DNA from: JABDII01 sp963815325
GTDB lineage: Bacteria; Gemmatimonadota; Gemmatimonadetes; Gemmatimonadales; GWC2-71-9
NCBI GenBank assembly: GCA_963815325.1
Contig: CAWFGG010000009.1
Coordinates: 248,001 to 312,000, forward strand
Length of the DNA: 64,000 bases
Direction: 5' to 3'
Shown here: piece after piece, positions 25,118 through 33,906 of the stretch
Numbering within the stretch: the first letter of the stretch is position 1
Layout: each line of letters begins with the position of its first letter
Program-made: the position numbers and the translations under genes
The notes under the pieces: model-generated
The model's database searches: none
Told to the model about the DNA's origin: nothing
What the model saw: the letters and a program-made list of their open reading frames with translations, nothing else

Positions 25118-26424
25118 AGTACGGCCAGCTGCGAAGCGGCGAGCGTCGCGGTAAAGGTGGAACCGGTGGTGCCGGTGAGGCGGACCCGGTGGTATTCGCC
25201 GATGGACGATTCCGGCAGATCCAGGAGCACCATCTGGTTGCTCCGCGTCCGTCCCAATTGGCCCCCGCGCTTTGCCGGCCGCTCCACCAGCACCTCGGTG
25301 ATGGTGCCCACGCGCGCGACGTTCCGGCGGCGGGCCACCTCACGCACCACGCCAATGAGCCGCTGCAGTCTCTCACCGGCCTCCTCCTCAGGCACCGCGT
25401 CGCCGAGCTTGACTGCCGGGGTTCCTTCGCGCTCGGAGTATCGGAACGTGTACGCGTCATCGAATTGCGCTTCCCCGACGAGGTTCAGCGTCTCCTGGAA
25501 CTGCGCTTCGGTCTCGCCGGGAAAGCCCACGATCAAATCCGTGGTGAACGTGATGCCGGGAATCGCCGCCCGCAGCCGGGCCATCACGTCCAAAAACTGT
25601 TCCCGCGTGTACCGGCGCAGCATACGCCGCAACACTGCATTCGACCCGCTTTGGGCAGGGAGATGCACGTGCTCACACACGGCGGACGTCGTGGCCATGG
25701 CCTCGATGACCCGATCGGTGAAATCGGTCGGGTACGGGCTGGTGAAGCGCACCCGCCGCACTCCGTCCACGGCGCCGACCGCCCGGAGGAGATCGGCAAA
25801 GTCGGCGACGCCATCGTGGTAGCCGTTGACGGTTTGCCCGAGCAGCGTGACTTCGCTGCTCCCCTCGGCGACGAGATCACGTACTTCTCGGAGAATCAAT
25901 TCCAATTTGCGGCTGCGCTCGTTGCCGCGGGTATACGGAACGATGCAGAAGGTGCACCGATAATCGCAGCCGCGCTGGACCGTCACGAAGGCCGTAGGTC
26001 CGGCCGTTCGCGTCTGCGGGATGTCCTCGTAGTGTTCCCAGGGTCGGAGCTCGGTATCCACCGTGCGCTCACCGCCTGCCGCCAAGCGCAAAAGGTCGGG
26101 AAGGGAGCGGTAGGCGTCCGGGCCGGCCACCAAGTCGACCCGGGGCACGCGCTCCGTGAGCTCGCTGCCGAGTCGCTGCGCCATGCAGCCAACGACGCCC
26201 AGCACGCTGCCCGGGCGGGTGTAGCGTTGCAGGTCCCCGAGCCGGCCCACCACCCGCTGCTCAGCGTTCTCGCGGACCGCGCACGTGTTGACCAGGATGA
26301 CATCCGCCTGATCCGGTACCGGACTGATGGTGTACCCGTGGGCATGCAGCAAGCCGGCCATGAGCTCGCTGTCTGCCACGTTCATTTGGCAGCCGTAGGT
26401 TTCGATGTAGACGGAGGTCGCCAT
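25114..26424 (-). CDS. miaB: tRNA-2-methylthio-N6-dimethylallyladenosine synthase
   Basis: This radical-SAM methylthiotransferase acts on A37 of tRNAs reading U-starting codons. The 436-residue product has the three parts in order: the UPF0004 domain with YGCQMN, NTCAVREN and a third cysteine in VVGCMAQR; the radical SAM core RGCDYRCTFCIVPYTRG (CxxxCxxC) and FTTDLIVGFPGETEAQFQET; and the C-terminal TRAM domain from about residue 370. All six cluster cysteines are visible. Confidence 0.96.
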   Translation of the reverse strand: MATSVYIETYGCQMNVADSELMAGLLHAHGYTISPVPDQADVILVNTCAVRENAEQRVVGRLGDLQRYTRPGSVLGVVGCMAQRLGSELTERVPRVDLVAGPDAYRSLPDLLRLAAGGERTVDTELRPWEHYEDIPQTRTAGPTAFVTVQRGCDYRCTFCIVPYTRGNERSRKLELILREVRDLVAEGSSEVTLLGQTVNGYHDGVADFADLLRAVGAVDGVRRVRFTSPYPTDFTDRVIEAMATTSAVCEHVHLPAQSGSNAVLRRMLRRYTREQFLDVMARLRAAIPGITFTTDLIVGFPGETEAQFQETLNLVGEAQFDDAYTFRYSEREGTPAVKLGDAVPEEEAGERLQRLIGVVREVARRRNVARVGTITEVLVERPAKRGGQLGRTRSNQMVLLDLPESSIGEYHRVRLTGTTGSTFTATLAASQLAVL

Positions 26425-26506
26425 GAGTCAGTCAAGATAGTCCGGCGGGGTGGGATCGGAAACCAAGGTGGGCCGTCCCGCCATGCCCTGGGCGGGCGCC
26501 GGTATG

Positions 26507-27649
26507 CTACGGCGTAACCGACACCCCGGCAGTAACAATCCAGGCCGTCTCGGAGAAGTCGGGCCCCTCGCTGCGCCAGACCCGTTCGAGCGCCAGGTCC
26601 ACACCAGCCCGGAGGGCCGCGAACCGAGTGCCGGTCCCAATCGACACGCCGAACTCCCTGCCTTGTTCCCCGGGCACGAGCGGAAAGGGCAGCTGGCCGT
26701 AGCGCAGGCCGAAGCGAATCGGCCGACGATGCGGACGCTCCGGATCGCCCACCAGCTCACCGCCAACCGCGACCTCCCAGGTGTTCTGAGCCCCGGTGCC
26801 TCCGCGGGCCAGGAGATCGCTGTTCGCTGCAGACCAGGTCCGGTAGAGTACGTGGCCAGCCAGCGCGAGCGTGGGTCTCGCTTGCCAGCGGACTCCGGCG
26901 CCGAACCGATGTGGCAGGTCGATGGTGCCGAGCGACGTGGAGTCGCGGTCGGTGTGGGCCTTGGCGTCTGTCCGCGCCATCGCCGCCACCGCAAGATTCG
27001 GGGTCAGCTGCCCGAGGATGCCGGCCGAGACGCCCCAGCCGGTGTGCGACAGTTCTGCGCGCTGGCGGAATGACACAAAGCTCGAGTCCGAGAACGAACG
27101 GCGGACCTCGACCCGAGTGCCACCGGTAATAACGTGGACTCCCATGCCGACGGACCAAGTGTCATTGAGCTTGAGCGCCGCCCCGAGCTGGAGGTCGTTG
27201 AGCCCTCCGAGCGACGTGGTCGTGTCCCATACCCCAACCGGCTCTCCCCGCAACATTAAGGTGTCGGTGGTCGCGATCCGAAAATCCTGGTCGGTGTAGA
27301 GCGCGGCCGACCCACCGATCCAAAGGCCGATGCTCTTGAGGGGCCCGGCGACACGGACCAGGGGAAACCGGCTGTCTTTGAGCGACGCGTCCCCGACCGG
27401 ATTACTGGGCGATCGCCACTCCTGAAGCACGGTGAACCCCGCCGCCAGGTTTTCCAGCGCGGTGAGCGCCGCCGGGTTCAGGCTCGATTCGGCGTCGAAC
27501 AGCGAGAACCCCCCACCCATTGCCATCGCCCGCACCGATGCGCCGCGTCCTGGCAGCCCAAGCCCTCGAGTGCCGAATTGCGACGCCTGTGCCGACACGA
27601 CGCACGGAACCAGCGCCCCGAGGAGGGTACCCAGGAGAAGACGCCGCAT
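26507..27649 (-). CDS. PorV/PorQ-like outer membrane protein
   Basis: The 380-residue product starts with a signal peptide (LLLGTLLGALVPCVVSAQAS), then RGLGLPGRGASVRAMAMGGG and FSLFDAESSLNPAALTALEN, the N-terminal plug-like pattern of PorV/FadL-type barrels (an Asn-Pro-Ala turn after alternating small residues). The rest is amphipathic strand after strand to a barrel-like C-terminus (TAWIVTAGVSVTP). In Bacteroidetes PorV works with type IX secretion, but no other type IX genes are here, so only the fold family is claimed. It follows the lipoprotein gene with a 1-nt gap. Confidence 0.75.
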   Translation of the reverse strand: MRRLLLGTLLGALVPCVVSAQASQFGTRGLGLPGRGASVRAMAMGGGFSLFDAESSLNPAALTALENLAAGFTVLQEWRSPSNPVGDASLKDSRFPLVRVAGPLKSIGLWIGGSAALYTDQDFRIATTDTLMLRGEPVGVWDTTTSLGGLNDLQLGAALKLNDTWSVGMGVHVITGGTRVEVRRSFSDSSFVSFRQRAELSHTGWGVSAGILGQLTPNLAVAAMARTDAKAHTDRDSTSLGTIDLPHRFGAGVRWQARPTLALAGHVLYRTWSAANSDLLARGGTGAQNTWEVAVGGELVGDPERPHRRPIRFGLRYGQLPFPLVPGEQGREFGVSIGTGTRFAALRAGVDLALERVWRSEGPDFSETAWIVTAGVSVTP

Positions 27650-27650
27650 A

Positions 27651-28904
27651 TCAGGGAACCTCGAATTCGAGCCGGCGGGCGTACGTGATACGGAGCCGGG
27701 GCACGGTCACGCCCGCACGCGTGGAGCCGAATGTCGCGGTCGTGAAACTCCCCCCTTCTGGTATCAGCAGGACAAAGAACGCTTCCGGCGCACCGTCCTC
27801 TCCCTGCCAGCCCCGGACGATGTCGGGGACTTCCACGCGCAGCGTGTCGGTGCTGCCGGCCACGAGCTCCGCTTGCGATCTGCGGGTGATGATCGCGCCG
27901 CCGCAGAGGTTCGACAGATTGCACAGCGGGGACTTCGCCCCGATATCGCTCAAGAGGCCGCGAACTTCGAGGGTGGCCGGGTCGTTCGGCAGCCCCGGAA
28001 GCGGGCTCTCGGGAACGAACTCGAGCGTGGCCCGAAGGATCTGCACGGAGTCCTTGATCCGGGACGGTAGTGCGAACCGGATGAGCGACCGGGTGGACGG
28101 TGCGCCTCCGACGGAGAGCAGATCCGGCGGTGGGAAGCCCGCGGTGCTGGTCACGAATGTGTTGAAGCTGGCGACCCGGATGATGTTCTGGGCCTGAAGC
28201 GCCGTATCGGCAATGTCCGCGGTCACAAATGTGGCGAAGGCAGGAGCGAGCGAGCCACCCGTCTGGCTGCCCAGCCGGACTCCGGTCTGCGCCGCCCCCT
28301 GAAGGCCGATGGCGATCGCGAGGATGCCGCTGTCGCCCGGGGGAATGGCCACGCGGGCGAGCAACGTGTCGGCCAGTGGCAATTGGACGCTTCCCGTCTG
28401 AATCGAATCCGGAATCGGAATGGTCCCCACCAGGTTGGCGGGGATGAAGGCCGCGTTGACCTCCGCCAGAGTGACCGCGGAATCGACCGTGCTCGGCAGG
28501 CGATAGAGCACGAGGCTCAACCCGGAAACGGTGCTGTCACGGGCCAGGAGGCCAACCGTGATGAGCACGGAGTCGATGGTGAAGGCACGAAGGGTGTCGC
28601 GGACCAGCACCGAATCCCCTCGCGAGGCGAAACGAAGGACGGCACGGGCATCGACGCCTCCGAGCTGCTCGGCAGCCAGCAAGGCGGATCCCGCACCTGC
28701 CTCGACGTATCCGATGAACGTGCTGTCGCCCCCGGGAATCGGCGTCAACACCGTATCGACCACCTCGGGCGCACCGCCGGGACAGAGCGCCGGGCAGGAG
28801 CCGGGCGCCGTCAGGTCTTCCTGACACGCAAGCGCCACCAGGCCAAGTAGCGCGCTCGCGGCAACAACGCGGGCGGCCCGAGCGGACGTGCGGAAGTCGA
28901 TCAC
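27651..28904 (-). CDS. unrecognised secreted lipoprotein with beta-sandwich-like repeats
   Basis: This 417-residue product has a signal and lipobox ALLGLVALAC (Cys27) followed by a Cys pair (SCPALC). The mature part is rich in Thr, Ser, Val and Asp and appears to contain two related beta domains: around residues 60-200 (AVLRFASRGDSVLV, LVLYRLPSTVDSAVTLAEV) and around 250-410 (SLIRFALPSRIKDSVQILRA, LRVEVPDIVRGWQ). The pattern 'RFALP...I.A.LEF.P' then 'DI.RGW' resembles DNRLRE-type secreted beta-sandwich domains. The start is GTG at 28904 (GTGA with the cdd stop). It pairs with the PorV-like gene; joint action at the outer membrane is inference. Confidence 0.72.
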   Translation of the reverse strand: MIDFRTSARAARVVAASALLGLVALACQEDLTAPGSCPALCPGGAPEVVDTVLTPIPGGDSTFIGYVEAGAGSALLAAEQLGGVDARAVLRFASRGDSVLVRDTLRAFTIDSVLITVGLLARDSTVSGLSLVLYRLPSTVDSAVTLAEVNAAFIPANLVGTIPIPDSIQTGSVQLPLADTLLARVAIPPGDSGILAIAIGLQGAAQTGVRLGSQTGGSLAPAFATFVTADIADTALQAQNIIRVASFNTFVTSTAGFPPPDLLSVGGAPSTRSLIRFALPSRIKDSVQILRATLEFVPESPLPGLPNDPATLEVRGLLSDIGAKSPLCNLSNLCGGAIITRRSQAELVAGSTDTLRVEVPDIVRGWQGEDGAPEAFFVLLIPEGGSFTTATFGSTRAGVTVPRLRITYARRLEFEVP

Positions 28905-29299
28905 TGGTCGCCGCGCGGTAAACGATCAGGCAGAAACGCATCGGGCAGGAGTTCTCCGAGCGTCCACTCGCGCCGCTCGGTGGGCCCGACGGCCACGATC
29001 TCGAGATCCAAGCCGAATTCCGCGAGCATTTGGCGACACGCGCCGCAGGGCGAGGCAGGCGGGTCGACCGATGTGGCAACCGCGAGCCGCCGGAATCGAT
29101 GAGCCCCGCTCACCACTCCTGCCACCAGTGCCGCACGCTCGGCGCATATGGTGAGCCCGTAGGACGCGTTCTCCACGTTGCACCCGAAGAACACCGTGCC
29201 GTCAACCGACTCCAGTGCTGCTCCGACCGGGAACTTCGAGTAGGGCGCATGCGCGGCGGCTTGTGCCCGCCGCGCGCCGTCCACCAAGGCATCACCCAC
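28901..29299 (-). CDS. cdd: cytidine deaminase
   Basis: This 132-residue enzyme is of the small tetrameric type that uses three cysteines for zinc: CAERAAL (with the catalytic Glu) and SPCGACRQML. APYSKFPVGAALES and GCNVENASYGLTIC complete the substrate site. It deaminates cytidine and deoxycytidine for salvage. It starts at GTG 29299 and overlaps the end of deoB by 8 nt, a natural pairing with phosphopentomutase in nucleoside catabolism. Confidence 0.95.
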   Translation of the reverse strand: MGDALVDGARRAQAAAHAPYSKFPVGAALESVDGTVFFGCNVENASYGLTICAERAALVAGVVSGAHRFRRLAVATSVDPPASPCGACRQMLAEFGLDLEIVAVGPTERREWTLGELLPDAFLPDRLPRGDQ

Positions 29300-30461
29300 G
29301 CCACACCTCGCTCAAGAATGACTTGCCGGCAGATAAGGGATCGACCCCCAGAAACTCGGCGACCGTCTGACCCATGTCGGCAAAGGTAGCCCGCCGTCCC
29401 AGATCAATCGCCGCGATCTTGGGACCGTAGGCCAAGACGGGAACGACCTCGCGGGAGTGATCGGTCGAGGGCGTCGTGGGGTCGTTGCCGTGGTCGGCGG
29501 TAAAGATAATGAGGTCGTCCGCCCGAGCTGCATCGAGGATCGACGGGATGGCCTCATCCAACTCGCGGAGTCCGTCCACGAATCCATGGATGTCGTTGCG
29601 ATGCCCCCACGTCTGATCGAACTCGATCACGTTGGCGAACAGAAAGCCCTGGGCCATGGTCTGGAGCGCATCGCGAATCAATCGATAGGCCTCTTGATTG
29701 GTCTTGGTATGGATGCTCTCGATAGCCCGGCCGGCAAACAGATCGTCCACCTTCCCCACGCCCACCCGTGCAATGCCGGCTGCCGCCAATCGATCGAGCA
29801 ACGTCACACCGGGAGGCGCCAGGCTGAAATCCCTGCGATGCGGCGTGCGCTCCCACCGCCCCGCCGAGCCATGGAACGGTCGCGCTATGACGCGGGAAAC
29901 ACCGACCGGCGGTTGAAGCATGTCCCGCGCGATCGCACAGGCGCGGTACAACTCCTCCAGCGGAACCACGTCTTCATGGGCAGCTACTTGGAACACGCTG
30001 TCGGCCGACGTGTACACGATCCAGTCGCCGGACGCCACGTGCGCCGCCCCGAATTCCTCCAAGAGCGCCGTGCCCGAGCCTGCCTTGTTGGCGAGCACAC
30101 CGCGACCCGTCCGCCGGGAAAATTCTCGAAGCAGGTCCTCGGGAAATCCCGTGGGAAAAGTGGGGAAAGGCTTGGGAAGCAGGAGCCCACAGATTTCCCA
30201 ATGCCCGGTGGTGCTGTCCTTGCCCGGGCTCGCCGGCTCGCAGCTCCCGTGCGCGGCCCGAGGAGTGCTCACCGATCGGATCGACCCCAAGTCCGCGGTG
30301 TGTCCCAGGCCCAGCGCCTCGAGGTTCGGCAGTCGGAGTTCGGGCGCCGACCGCACCACGTTGCCGAGGGTGTGGCTTCCCGAGTCGCCGTACTGGTCGG
30401 TGTCGTGGGCCGGTCCAACGCCAAGTCCGTCCAGCACGACGATAGCAGCCCGTCGCGTCAC
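29292..30461 (-). CDS. deoB: phosphopentomutase
   Basis: The enzyme interconverts (deoxy)ribose-1- and 5-phosphate. The 389-residue alkaline-phosphatase-fold protein has AIVVLDGLGVGPAHDTDQYG with the first metal Asp, SPGKDSTTGHWEICGL containing the phosphorylated Thr, and the metal-binding IIFTADHGNDPTTPSTDHSR. It starts at GTG 30461, overlapping the DUF1844 gene stop as GTGA, and is followed by cdd. Confidence 0.96.
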   Translation of the reverse strand: MTRRAAIVVLDGLGVGPAHDTDQYGDSGSHTLGNVVRSAPELRLPNLEALGLGHTADLGSIRSVSTPRAAHGSCEPASPGKDSTTGHWEICGLLLPKPFPTFPTGFPEDLLREFSRRTGRGVLANKAGSGTALLEEFGAAHVASGDWIVYTSADSVFQVAAHEDVVPLEELYRACAIARDMLQPPVGVSRVIARPFHGSAGRWERTPHRRDFSLAPPGVTLLDRLAAAGIARVGVGKVDDLFAGRAIESIHTKTNQEAYRLIRDALQTMAQGFLFANVIEFDQTWGHRNDIHGFVDGLRELDEAIPSILDAARADDLIIFTADHGNDPTTPSTDHSREVVPVLAYGPKIAAIDLGRRATFADMGQTVAEFLGVDPLSAGKSFLSEVWRG

Positions 30462-30712
30462 TGTGCGGAAGAAGCCTGAACGAAGCGGAACCGGAGGGAC
30501 GTGAGCGTCTGGGTGAGGAGCGCGTGTTCCTCGGCGTCGAGGTGCCCGGTGGTCTTTTGCTCCAGCATGCCGAGGGTATCGATCAGCGCTTGAGCCACGT
30601 CTTTGGTGTCGGGTGCACCCAATTGCTCGGCGCCCGGCGGGAGCTGGCCGTCGAGTGCGGCCTGTGCCTGTTGTGCCAATCCCAAGACCAACGATGCGAA
30701 GTGTGGATTCAT
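30458..30712 (-). CDS. DUF1844 domain protein
   Basis: This 84-residue protein shows the DUF1844 pattern: NPHFASLVLGLAQQAQAALD, GAPDTKDVAQALIDTLGMLE, and KTTGHLDAEEHALLTQTLTS then LRFRFV. Members are small, mostly helical cytosolic proteins found beside housekeeping genes in many phyla, with no known biochemical role. It is coupled to alr (ATGA) upstream and deoB (GTGA) downstream. Confidence 0.88.
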   Translation of the reverse strand: MNPHFASLVLGLAQQAQAALDGQLPPGAEQLGAPDTKDVAQALIDTLGMLEQKTTGHLDAEEHALLTQTLTSLRFRFVQASSAQ

Positions 30713-31791
30713 GATCGGTGCCGGTAGAGTCGAGGTACCCGCCCTCCGAGGGCGGTCAGCAGTTCATACGAAATGGTCCCCGCTCGCTCAGCTTGCTCAC
30801 TGAGGGAGACGAGTCCCCCGTAGACCGTCGCCACATCGCCACATTGGACCGTGCCGGCCGGGACCGCAACCATCGAGAGGTCCATGGTGACTCGACCCAC
30901 GAGCGGACGGCGGGCGCCGGCCAATTCGACATCGGTCCGACCGCCCAGCACGCGAGGCACGCCATCGGCGTACCCAATCCCAATCGTGGCGATCTCAGTC
31001 GGAGCCGGTGCGGTCCACGTCGCGCCGTAGCTCACCGTATCGCCGGCCCTGATCGTCCGCAGCGACACCACGGGAGCCCGCAATCGAACCGCCACCGCCG
31101 GCTCGTGACCGCCCACCGCTCCGCCATAGAGGAAGATCCCAGGGCGGACCAGGTCGCCGGAAAAACGGGTGCCACGGAGTGCGGCGGCGCTGTTGGCCGC
31201 ATGAATCAAGGCCGGCCGCCGGGGCAGGTTTTGGAGCACGCTGTGAAACCGTTCCCACTGCGTGGCCGTCGCCGAGTCGTCGGTGTCGGCTGAGTGGAAG
31301 TGCGTGAAGATCCCTTCCCACCCGGGTGCCGATGCCACCAGCCGGAGCGCGTGTGCCAACGTTTCGGCGTCGTGCCAGCGCAGTCCGGCGCGAGTCATGC
31401 CGGTATCGATCTCGAGGTGGAATGGCCGGTCAGTGGCACCGACCCACACCTCTAACGCCGGAAGGTCGCCGATCGCGGGGCGGAGATCGTGCCGGAGCAC
31501 ATCAGCGATGTCCTCCGGCACGAGCGGACTGAACACGACGACGGGCCGCTCGATGCCTGCCGACCGAAGTTCGGCCCCCTCGGCCAGCGTGGCGACGCCG
31601 TATCCCCAAGGCTCGAGCGACTCGAGGGCCCCGGCGACCTGGACCGCACCCAGCCCGTAGCCGTTGGCCTTGACCATCGGCAAGAGGCGGCTCTGGGAAA
31701 CGGAGGCCACGGTGTTCGCGTTGGCGACGATCGCGCCGAGATCGACATCCGCCCAGGCACGGGCGACCGGCCGCTGGTTTGACTGGCTCAC
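30709..31791 (-). CDS. alr: alanine racemase
   Basis: This PLP enzyme makes D-alanine for peptidoglycan. In the 360-residue product the PLP-binding lysine is in MVKANGYGLGAVQVA, RPALIHAANSAAALRG and FSGDLVRPGIFLYGG follow, and the catalytic tyrosine is in TVSYGATWTAP of the C-terminal domain. It starts at GTG 31791, only 13 nt from the overlapping -10 elements of the alr/mazG promoter region, so the mRNA leader would be very short. Confidence 0.95.
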   Translation of the reverse strand: MSQSNQRPVARAWADVDLGAIVANANTVASVSQSRLLPMVKANGYGLGAVQVAGALESLEPWGYGVATLAEGAELRSAGIERPVVVFSPLVPEDIADVLRHDLRPAIGDLPALEVWVGATDRPFHLEIDTGMTRAGLRWHDAETLAHALRLVASAPGWEGIFTHFHSADTDDSATATQWERFHSVLQNLPRRPALIHAANSAAALRGTRFSGDLVRPGIFLYGGAVGGHEPAVAVRLRAPVVSLRTIRAGDTVSYGATWTAPAPTEIATIGIGYADGVPRVLGGRTDVELAGARRPLVGRVTMDLSMVAVPAGTVQCGDVATVYGGLVSLSEQAERAGTISYELLTALGGRVPRLYRHRS

Positions 31792-31809
31792 AAGACGGCG
31801 GGTATCATA
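31779..31809. promoter_or_regulatory. overlapping divergent promoters for mazG (+) and alr (-)
   Basis: On the plus strand TTGACT (31779-31784) and TATCAT (31803-31808) are spaced 18 nt apart, 5/6 matches each, upstream of mazG. On the minus strand TATGAT (31809-31804) overlaps the same bases and has a weaker TTGCAT 17 nt upstream. The core TATCATA thus reads as a -10 element in both directions. This is the only intergenic place in the window where the two strands are read divergently with room for a promoter. Confidence 0.55.
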
Positions 31810-31826
31810 TGGGCCAAGGAGGATAA

Positions 31827-32588
31827 ATGCAAGACAATTCAGCGCTTGGGCGGGCCATGGCCCTGGTTGCCGACCTACGCGAACGGTGCCCGTGGGACCG
31901 GGCCCAAACGCGCGAGACGCTTCGGCCCTACTTGGTCGAAGAGGCGCTCGAGCTCGATGACGCGCTCGCCCGCGGATCGGCCGAGGAGATCCGGCATGAA
32001 CTCGCGGACGTGTTGCTCAACGTGGCCTTCCAATTGGTGCTGGCGGAGGAATCCGGTGAGTTCACGGCCGCAGACGTGGCCGAGACGTTGGAGCGGAAGA
32101 TTCAGCGACGGCACCCGCACCTGTTCGACGGTGGGCCGAAGGAGTCTTGGGAGGTCATCAAACATCGCGAGCGCGGGCAGGACGGGGGCCTGTTGGACGG
32201 GCTGCCACCTACCCTGCCACCGCTTCTCATGGCCCAACGCCTGCAAGAACGCGCCGCCGCCGTCGGGTTCGATTGGCCCGATACCGCGGGGCCGGCCGAC
32301 AAGGTCCGCGAAGAACTCGCCGAGTGCGAGGCGGAGTTTGCCGAGTCAGGCGACGCCGAACGCGGTCACCGCGTGAGCGAAGAGATCGGCGATCTGCTGT
32401 TTGCGGTGGTGAATCTGGCACGCAAGGCCGGCGTGCCCCCCGGGGTGGCGTTGGATGCGGCCAATCGCAAGTTCCGACGCCGGTTCACCGCGATGGAGCG
32501 CCTGGCGGAGACGCGGCACATCAACGTGCATGCGGCGGGGTTGGAGGTGCTCGACCGGCTCTGGGACGAGTCGAAGGACGAACCATGA
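31827..32588 (+). CDS. mazG: nucleoside triphosphate pyrophosphohydrolase MazG
   Basis: This 253-residue protein has two MazG-type all-alpha NTP-PPase domains. The first (residues 1-120) shows LRERCPWDRAQTRETLRPYL, then EEALELDDALARGSAEEIRH with E-x2-E metal ligands and ELADVLLNVAFQLVLAEE. The second (130-250) shows VREELAECEAEFAES and RVSEEIGDLLFAVVNLARK. It hydrolyses all NTPs and cleans the nucleotide pool. The start is supported by a strong ribosome-binding site, AAGGAGG at 31816-31822. It is one of three plus-strand genes and converges on asnS. Confidence 0.95.
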   Translation: MQDNSALGRAMALVADLRERCPWDRAQTRETLRPYLVEEALELDDALARGSAEEIRHELADVLLNVAFQLVLAEESGEFTAADVAETLERKIQRRHPHLFDGGPKESWEVIKHRERGQDGGLLDGLPPTLPPLLMAQRLQERAAAVGFDWPDTAGPADKVREELAECEAEFAESGDAERGHRVSEEIGDLLFAVVNLARKAGVPPGVALDAANRKFRRRFTAMERLAETRHINVHAAGLEVLDRLWDESKDEP

Positions 32589-32607
32589 GCCGCGGTGCGC
32601 GGCGGGC

Positions 32608-33903
32608 TCAGGGGTGGAGCCGGTGGATCTGGCGGGGGAAGGCGATGGATTCGCGAATGTGCGGGTTGCCACAGATCCACGACACCGTCCGCTCGACCCC
32701 GAGGCCGAAACCCGAATGCACGAAGGTGCCGTAGCGACGCAGATCGAGGTACCAATCGTAGGCCGCGGGGTCGAGTCCCTGCTCGATGATGCGGGCCTTC
32801 AACCGATCGTAGTCGTCCTCGCGTTGCGAGCCGCCGATGATCTCTCCGTACCCTTCCGGGGCCAGACAGTCATTCCCCAGGACTGTGCGCGGGTCCTCCG
32901 GGTTTTCCTTCATATAGAAGGCCTTGACCTCCTTCGGGTAGTTGTAGACGAAGACCGGCCGGTCGTACTGCTCGGCGAGTATCGTTTCGTCGTCGCCCCC
33001 GAGGTCCTTCCCCCATTGGATATCTGAGCCCAGCGCGTTGAGCCGCTCCACCGCCTCGCTATAGGACAGCCTGGGAAACGGTGGCGTTACCCGCTCGAGC
33101 GGTGCCGTGTCGCGCTCGAGTTCCGCGAGATCCTCGGCGCGGCGGTCGAGCACTCGTGCCACGATGCTGCTCACGAAATCTTCCTGCAGGCGCATGTTGT
33201 CGTTGGAATCCGCGAAGGCGACCTCAGGCTCGACCATCCAAAACTCGGTGAGGTGCCGCCGGGTCTTCGACTTTTCGGCCCGGAACGTCGGGCCGAAGCA
33301 GTAGACCCTACCCAGCGCGGCCGCCGCCGCTTCCACGTAGAGCTGCCCGGTCTGGGCCAGGTACGCGCGGCCCAAATCGAAGTAATCCGTGGCGAATAGG
33401 TTCCCGGCATCCTCCCCGATGGCGCCCGTCAGGATCGGAGTGTCGACCAGGGTAAAATCGCGCTCGTAGAAGAAGTCGCGGATTGCCTGCACGACCTCGT
33501 GGCGCACTCTGGCAATGGCGACCTGTCGGCGACTTCTGAGCCAGAGGTGTCTATGTTCGAAGAGGTAGCTCGTCCCATGTTCTTTAGGGGTGATGGGGTA
33601 GTCGACGCTCGGGCCCAGAACGGTGAGCCCATCGGCCGTCAGCTCGAACCCCCCCGGCGCTCGGGCGTCGGCACGCACCAACCCTGTGACCGCCAGGCTC
33701 GTTTCCTGGGTCAGGGACTGGAACACTTCCCAGGTTTCGTCCGTCACCTCCTTACGGGGCAGGACGGCCTGGAGGTGGCCGAACCCGTCACGCAGCACGA
33801 GGAACGCTATCTTGCCGCTGGACCGGGTCGTTACAACCCACCCCCGAACGGTGACGCGTTCGTCGACGTGCGAGGATAATTCAGTGATTCGAACGACAGG
33901 CAT
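32608..33903 (-). CDS. asnS: asparaginyl-tRNA synthetase
   Basis: This class IIb synthetase has 431 residues. The OB-fold anticodon domain is residues 1-100 (VTVRGWVVTTRSSGKIAFLV), motif 2 is FGPTFRAEKSKTRRHLTEFW then MVEPEVAF, and motif 3 is SGFGLGVERTVSWICG. The KTRRHLTEF pattern and the insert PVFVYNYPKEVKAFYMK match AsnRS rather than AspRS. Its presence means Asn-tRNA can be made directly. The ATG at 33903 is only 3 bp from the ATG of the divergent lipoprotein gene, so its promoter must lie inside that gene. Confidence 0.95.
   Translation of the reverse strand: MPVVRITELSSHVDERVTVRGWVVTTRSSGKIAFLVLRDGFGHLQAVLPRKEVTDETWEVFQSLTQETSLAVTGLVRADARAPGGFELTADGLTVLGPSVDYPITPKEHGTSYLFEHRHLWLRSRRQVAIARVRHEVVQAIRDFFYERDFTLVDTPILTGAIGEDAGNLFATDYFDLGRAYLAQTGQLYVEAAAAALGRVYCFGPTFRAEKSKTRRHLTEFWMVEPEVAFADSNDNMRLQEDFVSSIVARVLDRRAEDLAELERDTAPLERVTPPFPRLSYSEAVERLNALGSDIQWGKDLGGDDETILAEQYDRPVFVYNYPKEVKAFYMKENPEDPRTVLGNDCLAPEGYGEIIGGSQREDDYDRLKARIIEQGLDPAAYDWYLDLRRYGTFVHSGFGLGVERTVSWICGNPHIRESIAFPRQIHRLHP
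33851..33880 (+). promoter_or_regulatory. candidate promoter for the PQQ-propeller gene inside asnS
   Basis: On the plus strand GTGACG (33851-33856) and GATAAT (33875-33880) lie 18 nt apart (4/6 and 5/6 matches), 27 nt before the ATG at 33907. The elements are within the first codons of asnS on the other strand. Confidence 0.45.
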
Positions 33904-33906
33904 GCC

